Part shown: in pieces, positions 34,403 through 46,100 of the stretch | Numbering within the stretch: the first letter of the stretch is position 1 | How the letters are laid out: each line of letters begins with the position of its first letter | Assembly (NCBI GenBank): GCA_963931865.1 | Contig: OZ007510.1 | Span: 2,326,472 to 2,390,471, forward strand | Reading direction: 5' to 3' | From: Axinella damicornis | Lineage: Eukaryota > Porifera > Demospongiae > Axinellida > Axinellidae | Length of the DNA: 64,000 bases | Translations under genes and position numbers: made by a program | Notes under the pieces: model-generated | What the model was told of the DNA's origin: nothing | The model's database searches: none | The model's input: the letters and a program-made list of their open reading frames with translations, nothing else

Positions 34403-34690
34403 ACCGAACGCACTGATACATTGCTGTTCCTCGTTTGACGGTCACAAAACTTCATCGTATATATTTCGCTCTGAGTATTTGGAAAACAGGCAAGAACACG
34501 ATCTTTTAGGATATGAAATACATGCACAAGTGAGCCACTCCCATGCATGTTCGCGGTGACGTCAGGCGGCGTGTCGTAGGTGGGGGATTCCCTATAATGC
34601 TAATATGGGGTTGCACATCCGCAGTCTAGCAAAGTAAGCGACCGACCAGCAACAATGCTCCATTTTACGCCAAAGTCTACATGACCCACG
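34403..34690. promoter_or_regulatory. Divergent promoter region
   Basis: 288 bp separate the starts of the 159-aa ORF (-) and the Bcl-2-like gene (+). No TATA box is evident. A shared bidirectional promoter is inferred from spacing only. Confidence 0.4.
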
Positions 34691-35648
34691 ATGCCAGAAC
34701 ACCACCATACAATAGCCGAAGTTTCAACACGCGAATCAATGGCTGTGCCAGTAGCGTCCGTGATACAGCGTACGGGAAACTGCAATCACGCAGAGGAATT
34801 CTCGCCAAGTTCCCTTGTCAAACGGCCTAGCACTCTGACTTTGGAGCCGAAGCACAGGAGAATCCCATCCAATGACGGCTCTGGTGAGACCACGCCGGCG
34901 CCAGATCCGCCTCTTATCTCGCCTGCTGCTTGCGAACTGCTACAAACATGTCCGCCTGCAAACCAGTACTTCCAGCAGTCGAGAATGGAATTCCAAGTGG
35001 GAGCATCTCCATCGCAGAGACATCCGATCTGCACAGCACAGGTATACCAATATTGTATCTCATATGTGAAGTAGCACTGAATCATTGATGAGGAATGTTT
35101 ATGTGCGTGATCATGCATGGTGTAGAGTTGGTGAAGTGTTGTTATTATTAATTATGAACAGTTACTGTAGCTACTAGTGTTTATCAGCAGATTCATATCC
35201 CATCATGCTTGACCTGACAATCAATTCCAAAAAATATCTTGTTTTGTATAGAGTGGACTGCCAATGCCATCCTTGATCAGTGCTTCTGATACTGATGCTC
35301 AGAGGTATATTCGCTCAAGAATGATAGCAGATCGAATCCGAACAATTGGAGACCGATATGAAAGGCAATACGGCGAGCATCAACTTGAGAGTTGGCTCTC
35401 TGCTATCATCTTCAGCCAGAATCCTGCAAGCACGGGTTTCACATCAATGCTTTGGGGACGCCTGCAGAAAGTAAGGGAGATCTTTCAGACTGGATACTGC
35501 CTGCTCAAGGTGCTGACAGCAGAGTGTGGACTTAATGTGAACAAACTTCCCCAGGAGGACAAGCAATGGACCCTTTTCCAGAGGCTGTTGGACATGATGA
35601 TGAACATCGTCTCACCCTCATTCTTGGAACATCATGGAGGATGGGTAG
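34691..35648 (+). CDS. Bcl-2 family protein, Bak/Bax-like (3' exon not found)
   Basis: Two exons, 34691-35041 and 35252 to 35644 or 35648, join in phase 0. Residues 1-117 are polar and Pro/Ser-rich. A BH3-like helix is at about 146-153 (IRTIGDRY, the L-x-x-x-G-D pattern), a BH1-like segment at about 180-200 (FTSMLWGRLQKV then F..GY, compare NWGRVVAL of Bak), and BH2 starts at LEHHGGW (about 242-248). The exon ends right after the GGW codons, where, as I recall, vertebrate Bcl-2 genes also carry an intron. The C-terminal membrane anchor must lie in a later exon; several weak acceptors exist between 35.7 and 37.1 kb but none is convincing. The family regulates mitochondrial outer-membrane permeability in apoptosis. 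Sponge Bak-type proteins are known. Confidence 0.68.
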
Positions 35649-37604
35649 GTCAGTTTGCTGTACTTAATAGTCGTACAGTTTTGGGGGTTAGCATATTGTA
35701 GATTTATGTACCAATTGCAGTGTGTTTAGTTACACAATGTATAGCTATATTGCTTGCATGACTCACCAAGCATTTGCAGTGTTTTCAATGAGCTGGTCTT
35801 GGCAGGACACAACTCCGTATACTGTTAGCTACATATCCACCCACTTTTCTGCAAATCACAAGTTAATTTCCTGATTGAGGCAGGTGGGTGTGTTCCTGTC
35901 TGTTAGTGACACTCATTAGCCTGAACGCCCACACTTGTTTGTTCATTATTCATAGTTGTCAAACGTCATGGATATATAACACATGCACACAGGAAACTTA
36001 CTACCAATATTGTGCAGAGTAAACAGTAACATCCTGTCTGTTAGCAACATTCATTACTTGAATGCTTACAGTAACATCCTGTCTGTTAGTAATGAATGTC
36101 TGTTAGTAACATCCATTAACTCTGTGCATTACTCTACTCTATGCAGTACATGATATAGATACCATGGAGTTTGCAGGGTTTAGTGCCCTCGTGCGCTAAC
36201 TAAAGCCCCGTAATGCACAAAAACTGGTATCTAAAGTACTTATAAATTAGTCTAGTCTGGGCAATGTTATACCTCTGCATGGTCAACACCAGGCCACCAC
36301 CTCCACAGACAACACTCATAATTATGTAAACTTCACCTATCAACAATAAACCTGACCTTCCACCCACCCACCTTCCTCACAAACAACATGTATTACATTG
36401 AGCTGCATTTATGGATTTTGTTTAGAAAAACATTTCCTCCCATAATATAGATGGCATTCCCACAAGCAACAGAGGGAGTGGAAGATGACATCACTGCCAG
36501 TGCGACAGTTGTCTCTCATAGAGCACAGCCCCAACCTGTTACCACCAGTGCTCTTCAGAACCAATGAACCCTCTCTGAGCACACACAAAGGCACCACAAT
36601 TTTTAACCCACAGACACTTAATGTGACACGAGACACTAACATGACATTGTGTGTTCATCATCCTTTCATTTACTAATACTGTAACTCAACTGACATATCA
36701 CGTATTCACAGACACTCAAGAATCACAGACCACAAGTCAACTGCACTGCAAGTACATTTTATTTTATTACAGTTGCTGTAATACAGGTGGTATTATTTTG
36801 TCTCTGTCCAAAGTAACTGTTGCTTGTTGTGACCAATCATAATCATTTCAGTGCACACAAAGATGTTCACCTCTAATCTGCTTTCTCAGCATGTATTTAT
36901 ATAATCAGCATAATCATTTCATGTAATACTTATCTATGTGAGTCTTCTTGTCAGCCTAATTGACTGTTTACTGCGTGGAGTTAACATGGTCCTGCATCCA
37001 CATGGTTATACTGCATGTCAGTACACGTTGGTCTTGGAAGTATATATTTTTACCCGTGCACCTCACAATGTTAGGGGACAATATAAATTCAATCCTTGCA
37101 GATCTAGGTCTGTTCTCTGGTTTCAGAAACATTAATTTCATGAGAAAACGCTGCAGGGCGGGATAGGGCGATGTACGGGAACTACCTCATCCATAATATA
37201 TAATGTGCATAGTTACTTTCCGTACCGCTGGGCATGAGACTAGAGCAATGCATAATTTTGCAACAATATCAGTTGCAGCATCAATGCATTTACATACATG
37301 ACAGACAATGTACAAGCAGATGAAGACAGACAATGTACAGGGAGATCTGGTTAGCCGCACCCTGTACACCAAATTTGTAAAAAAAAAAACATCACATGAA
37401 TCACGGTTAGTTGAAGGTATAATTATATCATCTTGGAAGCAATGGGCTGTGTAGTTGAAGACCGGAACACATTAGGAACAGGTGTTGAACCTGAAACGGC
37501 TATAGTTCTAAAACGTGTGCACTAGCTGCATGTGATTGGGTACAGTAGACTACAGTCATTACCAACCACCCCAAGTCACTCTTCCTACCACCTCACCCAG
37601 CCAG
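35649..37604. other. Intergenic or 3' part of the Bcl-2-like gene
   Basis: AT-rich. Contains a short repeat of ACATCCTGTCTGTTAGTAAC (36028-36112). A phase-compatible exon near 36772-36815 would add a short hydrophobic tail (VAVIQVVLFCLCPK), but the acceptor choice is speculative. Confidence 0.4.
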
Positions 37605-38020
37605 GCTTAATTGGGCGGATTATTCCGGAATAATTTTGGAAATAATAGGTAGTGGGGAGATATTCCGGAATAATGCAGGAATAATATAGGTGTGGAAATT
37701 GGTATAATTATATTCATTCAACCAATGTGCACGTGCACACCGCGCCACAGCCGCCACTTCCATGCTACATAAATAATTTGCTAGTTCTAGTTCCTGATGG
37801 CTGCCAGCAGTGGTACTAGTAGTTCAATAGACCCATTGTGGAGTCTGATTCGGATGACACTGACTCCTCCGATGTTGAAGTGAGGTCACTGTTGAGCGTC
37901 CTTCGCTGCCCGAATTGATAATAATAGGTACTAGATTATGGGAATAATGGGAAGTTTAGGCCGGGAATCATATGAAAGAATAATAGGTGGAAAAAAACAG
38001 GAATAATCCGCCCAAGTCTA
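37605..38020. mobile_element. 416-bp MITE with 11-bp TSD and a coding remnant
   Basis: Inverted ends around TTGGGCGGATTATTCC and GGAATAATCCGCCCAA. CACCCAGCCAG flanks both sides (37594-37604, 38021-38031). In the centre (37797-37915) lies a short frame starting MAASSGTSSSI which, after a one-base slip, continues SDSDDTDSSDVEVRSLL and stops. It looks like the acidic N-terminus of a lost transposase. Confidence 0.75.
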
Positions 38021-38159
38021 CACCCAGCCAGTAGGAAGTTATAGTAGCTCTAAATCGTATCATCGTAATAATCATTATGCGATATCAACGTGCGATATCG
38101 ATGTGCAATATTATGCGATTTCGATCACGCAAGTGCGAGCAAATTAGTGATCACGTGAT

Positions 38160-38765
38160 CACTCACTGCCTCTGCAGTGGTCTTGGTGCCACAATCCAGT
38201 CACAGTCCATCAGAATTATTGTGGGTCGCCAATGTATGCGGATGATCTTGCCCTAATCGCTGACTCACCAGCAAGATGATATATTTTCCACTGGTATGCA
38301 CTGTGTTGGAGATATCACTTGAATGGGGTGAAGTCAGTGGCAATGGTCTTTGGAGAATCCACCAGTTCAAGGAGAACAGCTCAGGCTGATAGAAGGTGGA
38401 GGTTAGGTGACTCTGTGCTGCAAGAAGTTGATGAACAGCATCAGCCGCAAGGACGAATGAGGGCAACATCTGCATTTTTCACTCTGAACTCTGTGGGCTC
38501 TTGCTTCGGCTCTCTCCATCCTCTTCCTTCACTTAAACTTTATCACTCTCTCTGTATCCCCATTCTTCTTTACCCCAAGCTCCTGCATGGAAGTTGTACA
38601 CTAGGAAGCACCTTGCCATCAGGGAGCACCTTGACAGGCTTCCTGGAGACTTGTGAAGATTATCACATTGCGACTTCAAACTCCTCCGTCCTGCTCCTCA
38701 CTGGAGTATTACCATAGATCATATAGAGCCGACCTCTATTATCTATGGTATTACTCTAGGTGATC
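38160..38765 (+). pseudogene. Degenerate non-LTR retrotransposon reverse transcriptase
   Basis: MYADDLALIADSP (about 38233-38272) is the catalytic YADD box. It is followed by LNGVKSVAMVFGES, LGDSVLQEVDE, FFTLNSVGSCFGSLHP and LKLYHSLCIPILLY (to about 38575), the usual order downstream of YADD in jockey/CR1-type polymerases. Stops and frame changes break it. Both ends are missing. Confidence 0.8.
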
Positions 38766-39066
38766 CCTGTCTGACACGCATTAACAATTTTCGTATTCGC
38801 CTACTGGTTTCCTGTGATGGCCTTGAATTATTGGATGCCTCTCGTTTTCGCTAGAATCTAGATCCACTGGGGTGGCATCCAAGGACCCAAGCTGTAAGCT
38901 TTGTAGCTCTGCCCCTGACTCCGGGACGCTGATCATTACATTTCCCGCTGCCCTGCCCTCTCCGGGGCCGGGAATAGTGCTGCAGGACGCACCTTCGTCT
39001 GTAACGCCCCCGCGGCCGGGGCCCCTCCTAGTTCCTGCCCTATGCTGGGTTGGGTGGGTCGGGTGC

Positions 39067-39120
39067 TCCTCGTACCCAGGACCACACGCGGTTTCGCATG
39101 TGGGCCTGGGAACGAGGCTA
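39067..39120. mobile_element. Diverged AGCC-family foldback
   Basis: CCTCGTACCCAGG and CCTGGGAACGAGGCTA form the arms. It lies in the region upstream of the first GT92 gene. No target duplication seen. Confidence 0.55.
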
Positions 39121-39343
39121 GTGGCCGGGCCCCGGTGTGGTCTGGGCACGAGACAGAGACTAGCAGTTCTATTCCGATCCCGCCGCCAAACTTAGTGGAC
39201 AACTCTCCTAACAGTGAAGGAAGAAGGAGATCATCGAAACTCTGGACGTACACTGACTTAGATTACAAGATTACAGAGGATTCGAGATTGCATGCTCCTA
39301 AACGCGGGACTCGCTGGTGGGAGCTAGGCATGGCCCATGAAGG

Positions 39344-40600
39344 ATGGCCGAAAGGGAACATTACCGTTTTGTTATATTCGTTGTGTTTTCATGTCTCATC
39401 ACTGCCATTGGATACGAGTTCTATCTTAACTCCCCCCGGAGCTACTACTCCAGCACATTTCAAGTAGACCGAAACCGAATGTACGCGTCACACAATGATG
39501 CTCAGAATCTCACTAAAGTGTGCAGTGGGTATGATGGAGCATCACAGAACTTTACTACGAGAGATCTCATTGTCAGGGCAGCATATTTTGATGACAGACA
39601 ACGAGGTGGTCATAGAAACAGTACTGTCATTTTGATAGAGGTAAAAATCTCTCTACTGAAAGAAAATCTAATCATCGGTTGTGCAGCTGGAGAACAATGG
39701 ACCAACAAATTTGGGATACACAGACTGAAAATAAACCGTTGGGTCCATCAGCATCATCCTGAGCTGTCCCACGACACGGTGTTCGTTGACTGTTTTGACC
39801 TACCTGTGCAAAATGGAAGCAGGGCTTTTGTCCTGTATAGGAGTCTGAATCATACTGGTGCTATAACATGTGTTGAATCGGAACGTCCTGTGATGATTCC
39901 CGCCCCTCATCTTCCACTTGCTCAAAACCAAACATTTTCAGTTGCGATTTGTTGTGCACCAGTCTACGGGGTGCCACCACTTTTGACTGAGTGGCTTCAG
40001 TACCAAAGGACAATTGCAGCTGACCACGTGCACCTGATTGTAGAAGACTCATTTGTTGAAGCAGGTGGGCTTGACAACAAGCAGCTGAAACAAGCAATGC
40101 AGGAAGGTTTTGTGACCGTGGATGTGTGGAAGCCTTGGCTAAACAAACGTCAGGTTTACTATCATTCCCAGGTGTTAGCCCACGAGGATTGCATTTACCG
40201 ATTACGTGGGACCTATGACTATGTGATGCTATTGGATGTTGATGAGTTCTTCACTCCAAGAATTGTCAATGAGACTAAAATCCACTACTATGTAGAGAAG
40301 TGCTGTGGTTACCAGTGGTGCGGCTCTTGTCATTTTCATGAGTACATGTACTATCCTGATTGTGGTTTGAATGGAGAGGTCGGTGATGATGGTAATATCA
40401 CCAGCAAATTGGTGTCCTACGAGCACTTGGATCAAGTGGCACAAGGGAAGTCTGTACATCGTTCTGCTGCTATTGTGGAGACAGGGTGTCAGAGGGGAAA
40501 CGAGCATATAAGAGGATACCGGGGTGTCGAATTTCCACTAAGTCTGGCCTATGTGGCACATGTCAGAAAAGGCAAGAAGCCTTCCAGTGGGAAGTGTTGA
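39344..40600 (+). CDS. GT92 (DUF23) family glycosyltransferase, copy 1
   Basis: 418-aa intronless type II membrane protein. Cytosolic N-tail MAEREHYR, a signal anchor at residues about 9-25 (FVIFVVFSCLITAIGY), a very short stem, then the luminal catalytic domain. GT92 signatures: FSVAICCAPVYG, TEWLQYQRTIAADHVHLIVED, HEDCIYRL and the metal-binding DVDEFF (about 298-303), followed by a Cys-rich segment (CCGYQWCGSCHFHEY). The family includes C. elegans GALT-1, a Golgi galactosyltransferase acting on N-glycan core fucose; the substrate here is unknown. Copies 2-4 have a 90-130-residue Thr/Gln-rich stem that this copy lacks. Its 3' flank (40921-41033) recurs after copy 4. Confidence 0.9.
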   Translation: MAEREHYRFVIFVVFSCLITAIGYEFYLNSPRSYYSSTFQVDRNRMYASHNDAQNLTKVCSGYDGASQNFTTRDLIVRAAYFDDRQRGGHRNSTVILIEVKISLLKENLIIGCAAGEQWTNKFGIHRLKINRWVHQHHPELSHDTVFVDCFDLPVQNGSRAFVLYRSLNHTGAITCVESERPVMIPAPHLPLAQNQTFSVAICCAPVYGVPPLLTEWLQYQRTIAADHVHLIVEDSFVEAGGLDNKQLKQAMQEGFVTVDVWKPWLNKRQVYYHSQVLAHEDCIYRLRGTYDYVMLLDVDEFFTPRIVNETKIHYYVEKCCGYQWCGSCHFHEYMYYPDCGLNGEVGDDGNITSKLVSYEHLDQVAQGKSVHRSAAIVETGCQRGNEHIRGYRGVEFPLSLAYVAHVRKGKKPSSGKC

Positions 40601-41892
40601 TCATTCCATTATTGTAAATGGTACTTGTTGTAGACTTGAAATTATAATTGACCTGATTCACTTCAACATAATTATCATTTACAAAGGTATCCATGATACC
40701 ATGCATGGATTGTTCAGAAAGTAAAGGAATTGCTCATTTCACTAGAGCTTCATAATAGCACCGTACCACAAATGAAATGACCATAACTTATCTCTACTCA
40801 TCTGCTATTCCTCAGTTGTATAAGGTCCTGCTGGGTGCCAACTGACAACTCTTCGGAGCAATAGATCATGAATTACGTATCAGTCTGACATTAATGTCAG
40901 TTAACCCGGTAAATCTTTAGGGCCACAACTTTGATGGACCCGCATACATGCAATTATATGCTTACTGAGATGCTGTTTGCAATCAGTATTGCATGGCCTT
41001 GCTATGCTTGCTGGAGGATTGTTATCAGTCAGGGGGTGGGCAGGTGAAAAGAGGAACGAGGAAAGAGGGCAGAAGGGGAAATGGTAGGATGGAATGGGCC
41101 GGGATTGGTATATAAGATTATAGGTAATCAATGCTGTGAGGATGACTAGAATATATAGTCAACATGCACAGAATTCCTTTCATACAGGAGCTCGAGATCG
41201 AGCCAACAACTAGCCTCAGGCCTTCCACCCCATCATTTGTCGTCACAAGGTAGACAGGCACTTCTACCTAGCAGTTATATGGCATGTACATGTAACACAT
41301 TCAGATGCTCCTTCACCATTAACTTTGACCTCCTCCATACATTTAGAGCAGTCTAGCCACTAGCCCTCTCCGCCCAGCTGGTCAAGCGAATGCGTGGCGA
41401 AGCTATAATATGTGTGCATGTTACCCGCGGCCTGGTGGAGAGGGGCTAGTGGCTAGACTGCATTTAGAGTGCCTTGCGTCTCCATTTGTATGGACGTTAA
41501 GGGAGGGTGAGGTACATTGTAACCTTAACGCTTCTGTGACAAGCTCAAACTGCCAGACAGTCTCCACTGGTGGGTGTGAATATCTGGGCATGAGACTACA
41601 CTTATAGTGGACAATTCTGCACCTGTTACTGTTGCTTGTGTTCATTGTCAGAAGCACATGAGCCGCCCGGCGGCTCATGCGCTCCTGTCATTGCAGGAGT
41701 GCATGAGCTGCCGAAGGCGGCCCGTCATTGTTGTCTGCCACATTTGTGAATTCGGTTCAGAAATGCATGGCCAAGTGCTTGACCCTCACAAATTAACCCG
41801 GAACAGCGGACTCAAATTTTCATTATTGTGATTATGACTTCAGCTGCAGGCTGAATGCTATAAGGTTACGGTCCTCAATCATGCGGTTGGCA

Positions 41893-42132
41893 AATCCCAT
41901 ACAGATGATCTGCATGCAGCTGCCTGTGCAACCAACAGTGAATCCCATACAGACAATCTGCATGCAGCTGCCTGTGCAACCAACAGTGAATCCCATACAG
42001 ATGATCTGCATGCAGCTGCCTGTGCAACCAACAGTGAATCCCATACAGATGATCTGCATGCAGCTGCCTGTGCAACCAACAGTGAATCCCATACAGATGA
42101 TCTGCATGCAGCTGCCTGTGCAACCAACAGTT
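41893..42132. repeat. 48-bp minisatellite, five copies
   Basis: Unit begins AATCCCATACAGATGATCTG and ends CAACCAACAGTG. Five copies start at 41893, 41941, 41989, 42037 and 42085 with almost no differences. Because 48 is a multiple of 3, several frames stay open through it, which produces artificial ORFs. Confidence 0.93.
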
Positions 42133-42270
42133 GATTGACCCTTGGTAAGGTGCTCACATGCATTCCAGTCGACCACACCATCACTTCAACATTGTGCAAT
42201 ATTGTGAAGCTGCATGACTGGCATGGACAAAGAATAGCACGTACTGTGGTGTCTGACATACAAAACATGA

Positions 42271-42334
42271 AGCCTCATTTCCAGGCTCCTCCCTAGCTTT
42301 TTGTTGCTGGGAGGAGCCTGAGAACAAGGTTACA
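42271..42334. mobile_element. Diverged AGCC-family foldback
   Basis: AGCCTCATTTCCAGGCTCCTCCC and its near-inverse around TTTTTGTTG. No clear target duplication. Confidence 0.65.
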
Positions 42335-42559
42335 AGATATGAACACATCATCATGGCTGTTCTTATTTCCTTGAATGTCCTGCAGTAAGACAGGAAAATA
42401 TCTCATTAGAAGTATGGTCTGATTCCATGCATTGCAGATACCATAGTATTATACTTCTTGCTAAGAAGGCCAGACTAGCATAGTGACCATACTAGAGTGG
42501 TGACTGCCTTAAACAGTGACCAAACTAGACAGGTGTTTATCAGCAGGGTGATGTCTCAT

Positions 42560-42626
42560 AGCCTCGTCCCTTGGCCCCTGCCCAGCTTTTCATCGATTGC
42601 AGTACGTGGGGCCTAGGAATGAGGCT
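42560..42626. mobile_element. AGCC-family foldback
   Basis: AGCCTCGTCCC at the left, GGAATGAGGCTA at the right, with CAGCTTTTCATCG inside. The right arm is shortened. No clear target duplication. Confidence 0.6.
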
Positions 42627-43135
42627 AATTGAATGTATACGAGTCCTGAAGGCCAGGAACACAGCCGTTTTACTCCTCTGAGAATGGAGCATGGTCGGTT
42701 AGTAATCCTGCAGCAAGATGTGACTTCATGCGTGATTGGATAGTGTCAGCATTGTATTGTAACTACCACACACGAAAATGGTAAGAAACTGGTCCGCAGT
42801 GTTATCAGTAAGTTTCAGCACTGGAAATCAAGCTGAGGTCACTTGTTGGTGCCTTCATCAGATGATTAAACTGCCTGTCATACTTTGGTGCCTTCATCAG
42901 ATGATTAAACTGCCAGTCATACTGTTCTTACCTGTACATGTGTCGTTGATTTCCAATTACCAATAACCATGCTTTGCTGTTAATTGTACAGTCAATTTAT
43001 GTATGAAGTCTTGTGTGGAAGGACAGTATGGGGAGGCGTATTGCCCTCCCACATCGGCATGTATCACAACGCACTGCTTTCAAAGAATTATAGCCTTAAG
43101 TTCCTAGTGAGAGAGAACCAGACAGCTGTGATGTC

Positions 43136-46100
43136 TCATGAAGAAAATAATTTTCGTAAAGCATCTGTATCAATGCTGTCACAAGTGCTGCATGCATGGT
43201 ATTCACCTTTCTTTATCAGCTTCTGCCTGGCCTTGTAGAAAGCAATGATGTCAGCATCAGCCCTAGAGTCCCCAGTGAGGGGAATAGAATGCTGTGGGAG
43301 GGGGTCCGATAGGGAGGACACTTCAGAGGACCTGGTGTTAGGAGTGGGTGGGCAGAAGCATTATGATGGAAGAGAGAAAGTTACAAGCAATTGGGTGAGC
43401 AAAAAAAGAAAGAAATTATAAAACAGCCAGTAAGTGCCCACACCTGTTGGAATATAGTTGTCCTGCTGTTCTGAACAGGGTCTGTGGCTGTCTAAATGTG
43501 TCCTCCACTCCAGCTCTACCAACCTTGGGAAGTGACTGAGGTTGCTGCTTGGGACCGAAGTGTCTGCTGCCTGTGGCAGCTTTGGTGCTCATACCAGACG
43601 GTGAAAGCACTTGGGAAGAAGTGTTCTGAGTTGAGCGAGCTGTGGATAGTGTCCCACCACTAAAGGTTGATAGTCCACTAGAGGTGCTTTCTTGTAAATG
43701 CAGGTTGCTGCTAGTTTGTGTGTAATTTGAAAAGCTGGCCTGACCACTGTCGCTTGCAGTCATGGCAGTTCTGGGTTGTATGCTGTCATGGGTTGAAGTA
43801 GAAGAGCTTTCATAGCTACTTCTCTGGCTTGGAGAACTGGGAGTAGCTTCAGGTGACACCTGTTGAGGGAAGTGAGCGGCAACTGCTTGTGAATGCCTCA
43901 AACGACCTTTCTTTGAAGAAGGCAGTCTAGTAGTGGTATCAGCAGTGGTGGCGGAGAGGTGGGAGGCAATGGTACTGGAGGAGGGTGGAGTGCGCCATGC
44001 AGATCTGGTGGAATGAGAGATGGAGGTCTGCAGAAAGAATGGGATGATAAACATATATAGTTATGATATTCAGAGTGCATAGCAAAAATACATTTTGCAG
44101 ACCCTCCACATATGTACCTTAGCTACCAGTCACGCTAACAAAGTAACACCGTAGTACAGCCTAGCAAACTAAGGAAGATGTGGTTCACTGACTTCTTGTG
44201 CACTGTTCTTTAACTATTATCTGCAGATGTTTAGGCCTTGCGGCTACAGAAAGTAAGGAAAGCTATTCCATATCAAAACTGTTTAGGTAACTGTTCGTCA
44301 AGTTCCTAGTTCATAACAACAACATCCACCTTTCCGTCTGCTGTCTGCTGGTCCCACCATTGTTCAAAATCCTTTTGCAGCTGCATCCTGGACTTCTCCA
44401 GCAGGTGCTGGATGTGCTCAATCTCAGTCTTCAGGTCACACAACTGGCCATACAACTGCTTGAAACTGTGTGATGCAATCGAGGTTCTAATAATTTACAT
44501 AATTGTAAAACCTCAGTTTAGTAATTACCACTCCTGGTATATAGATAAAGTCAGGAACACGATGCTGGGATTTGCTAAAATGGTAATGCATGCAGGTTTC
44601 ACGGATGATTCCTCACTTTCCCTTCTCCCTCTCCATCTCCCTCTTGAGGCCCTCCTCCCTGGAGTCAGGGGCTCCTGGTGCACCCCCCTCCGTAAGACCT
44701 GAGTGCAGTGCACAACAAGACAGCAAGGGATGGGATACTGTAAGTGTGCACAGGGTCAATGAGCAATGGATGTCTAATCTCTGAGTACGTATGTGAACTA
44801 CTAGCAACACATTATTGCCTCTGCATGATGCTAGGAGAGCAGTTCCACTACAAAATTTGGTTTCTATGAGAATGCCACACACGTATCAAGAGTGAGCACC
44901 TCTGCTAAGTATAATGTGCCACACAATTAATGAGCTATAACTGTGTCCCTAGAGTTCCAACCATTCCTTACAACTCCTTGCTGGACATGTAATTGTTCTC
45001 AGAGATGAGATTTGAATGGCCTATAATCGCATTTCAGTCAACCGTCGTCTCACCTTGAACTTCCCTGGAGACTCTGAGCTGTTCCACCTGGGTTTTTAGT
45101 TTATCTGACAGAGTGTAAAGTGAGCAAATGACAACAGTGCACTGACATGCACAGTACGAGTCACAGGGTCAAGATACACTTACTGATGGACTTCCGTGAA
45201 GTGTTGACACGTTCTCCCAATGCCTTCGCCTCCGCATACCTGAAAAGAAGAAAAGAAAAAAGCAAGCATTGACCTTGCAAACTATTACGTGTGTGAGAGA
45301 ACTTTTCCTTGCACTCTTCCACTCACTTGGCTTTCAGCACCCTTTTGTGCTGGTCAATAGTAGAGGTGTCAGCATAGTTTCTGCGGAATGAGTCAAACGC
45401 TTCCTGCCTGGCTTGGGAGAGCTCTGTGGGTGTAATGGAAGGATTGGCAGCCGGGGGGGGGGGGGGGGGGGGGGGGGGAGGAGAGGGGGGGAGGAGAGGG
45501 GCCCGGGATAAGGATAAGAAGCATGGGGATAAATGCTACACAATAAGGGACAAGAGGGAGGGTGACCAAAAGTGGCGGAAGACTTGCTTTCAGATCCTCC
45601 CAAGGAATGATATATAACAGGACCGCATAATGAGGTAGACAGCGAAAAGAAAGCCTAACCCTTTCTTCCGCTGTCTACCTCAAATTCATGCACTCCTGTA
45701 TATAAACATTGTATAATCACAAGCAAGCTCTATATACCATGAGGTCAAAAACTGGACTTATCACTTTACACCCACATGAAGATACACAAGACATCATGTA
45801 CAACCTCTTCAGTATACTCAAAAAGAGAGAAGTGATGTAGTACGTATACAAAGTGTGTGAATACTAGGACCAACCTGTTTTTAAGGCTGCTCTCATCTTA
45901 ACAAAGTCCTGAGACAACTGGCTGTGAACACCCTGCCCTTCCCTTTCATTCCCAGAGCTGGTCACACCCTTCTGCAGACCATGCTGAAATGGTAACCCGC
46001 TTGAACCACTGACACTCTGCTCAGAATCTGCAAAACTGCCCATCTCTCTAGAACTGGGTGGCCCTGCAGGAGAGAACCCACTGCTTTTGGGTGGCAGAGG

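Larger units (their letters stand above)
40601..43135. other. Spacer with repeats between GT92 copy 1 and the KIF6 3' end
   Basis: Holds the flank shared with copy 4 (40921-41033), a palindromic GAGCCGCC/GGCGGCTC segment (41655-41725), the 48-bp minisatellite, two foldback MITEs and a 41-bp tandem duplication (TTGGTGCCTTCATCAGATGA at 42847 and 42888). No gene recognised. Confidence 0.6.

Noticed and set aside
41893..42132. Possible CRISPR-like array
   Set aside because: Units are contiguous with no variable spacers, and the DNA is eukaryotic; it is a minisatellite.
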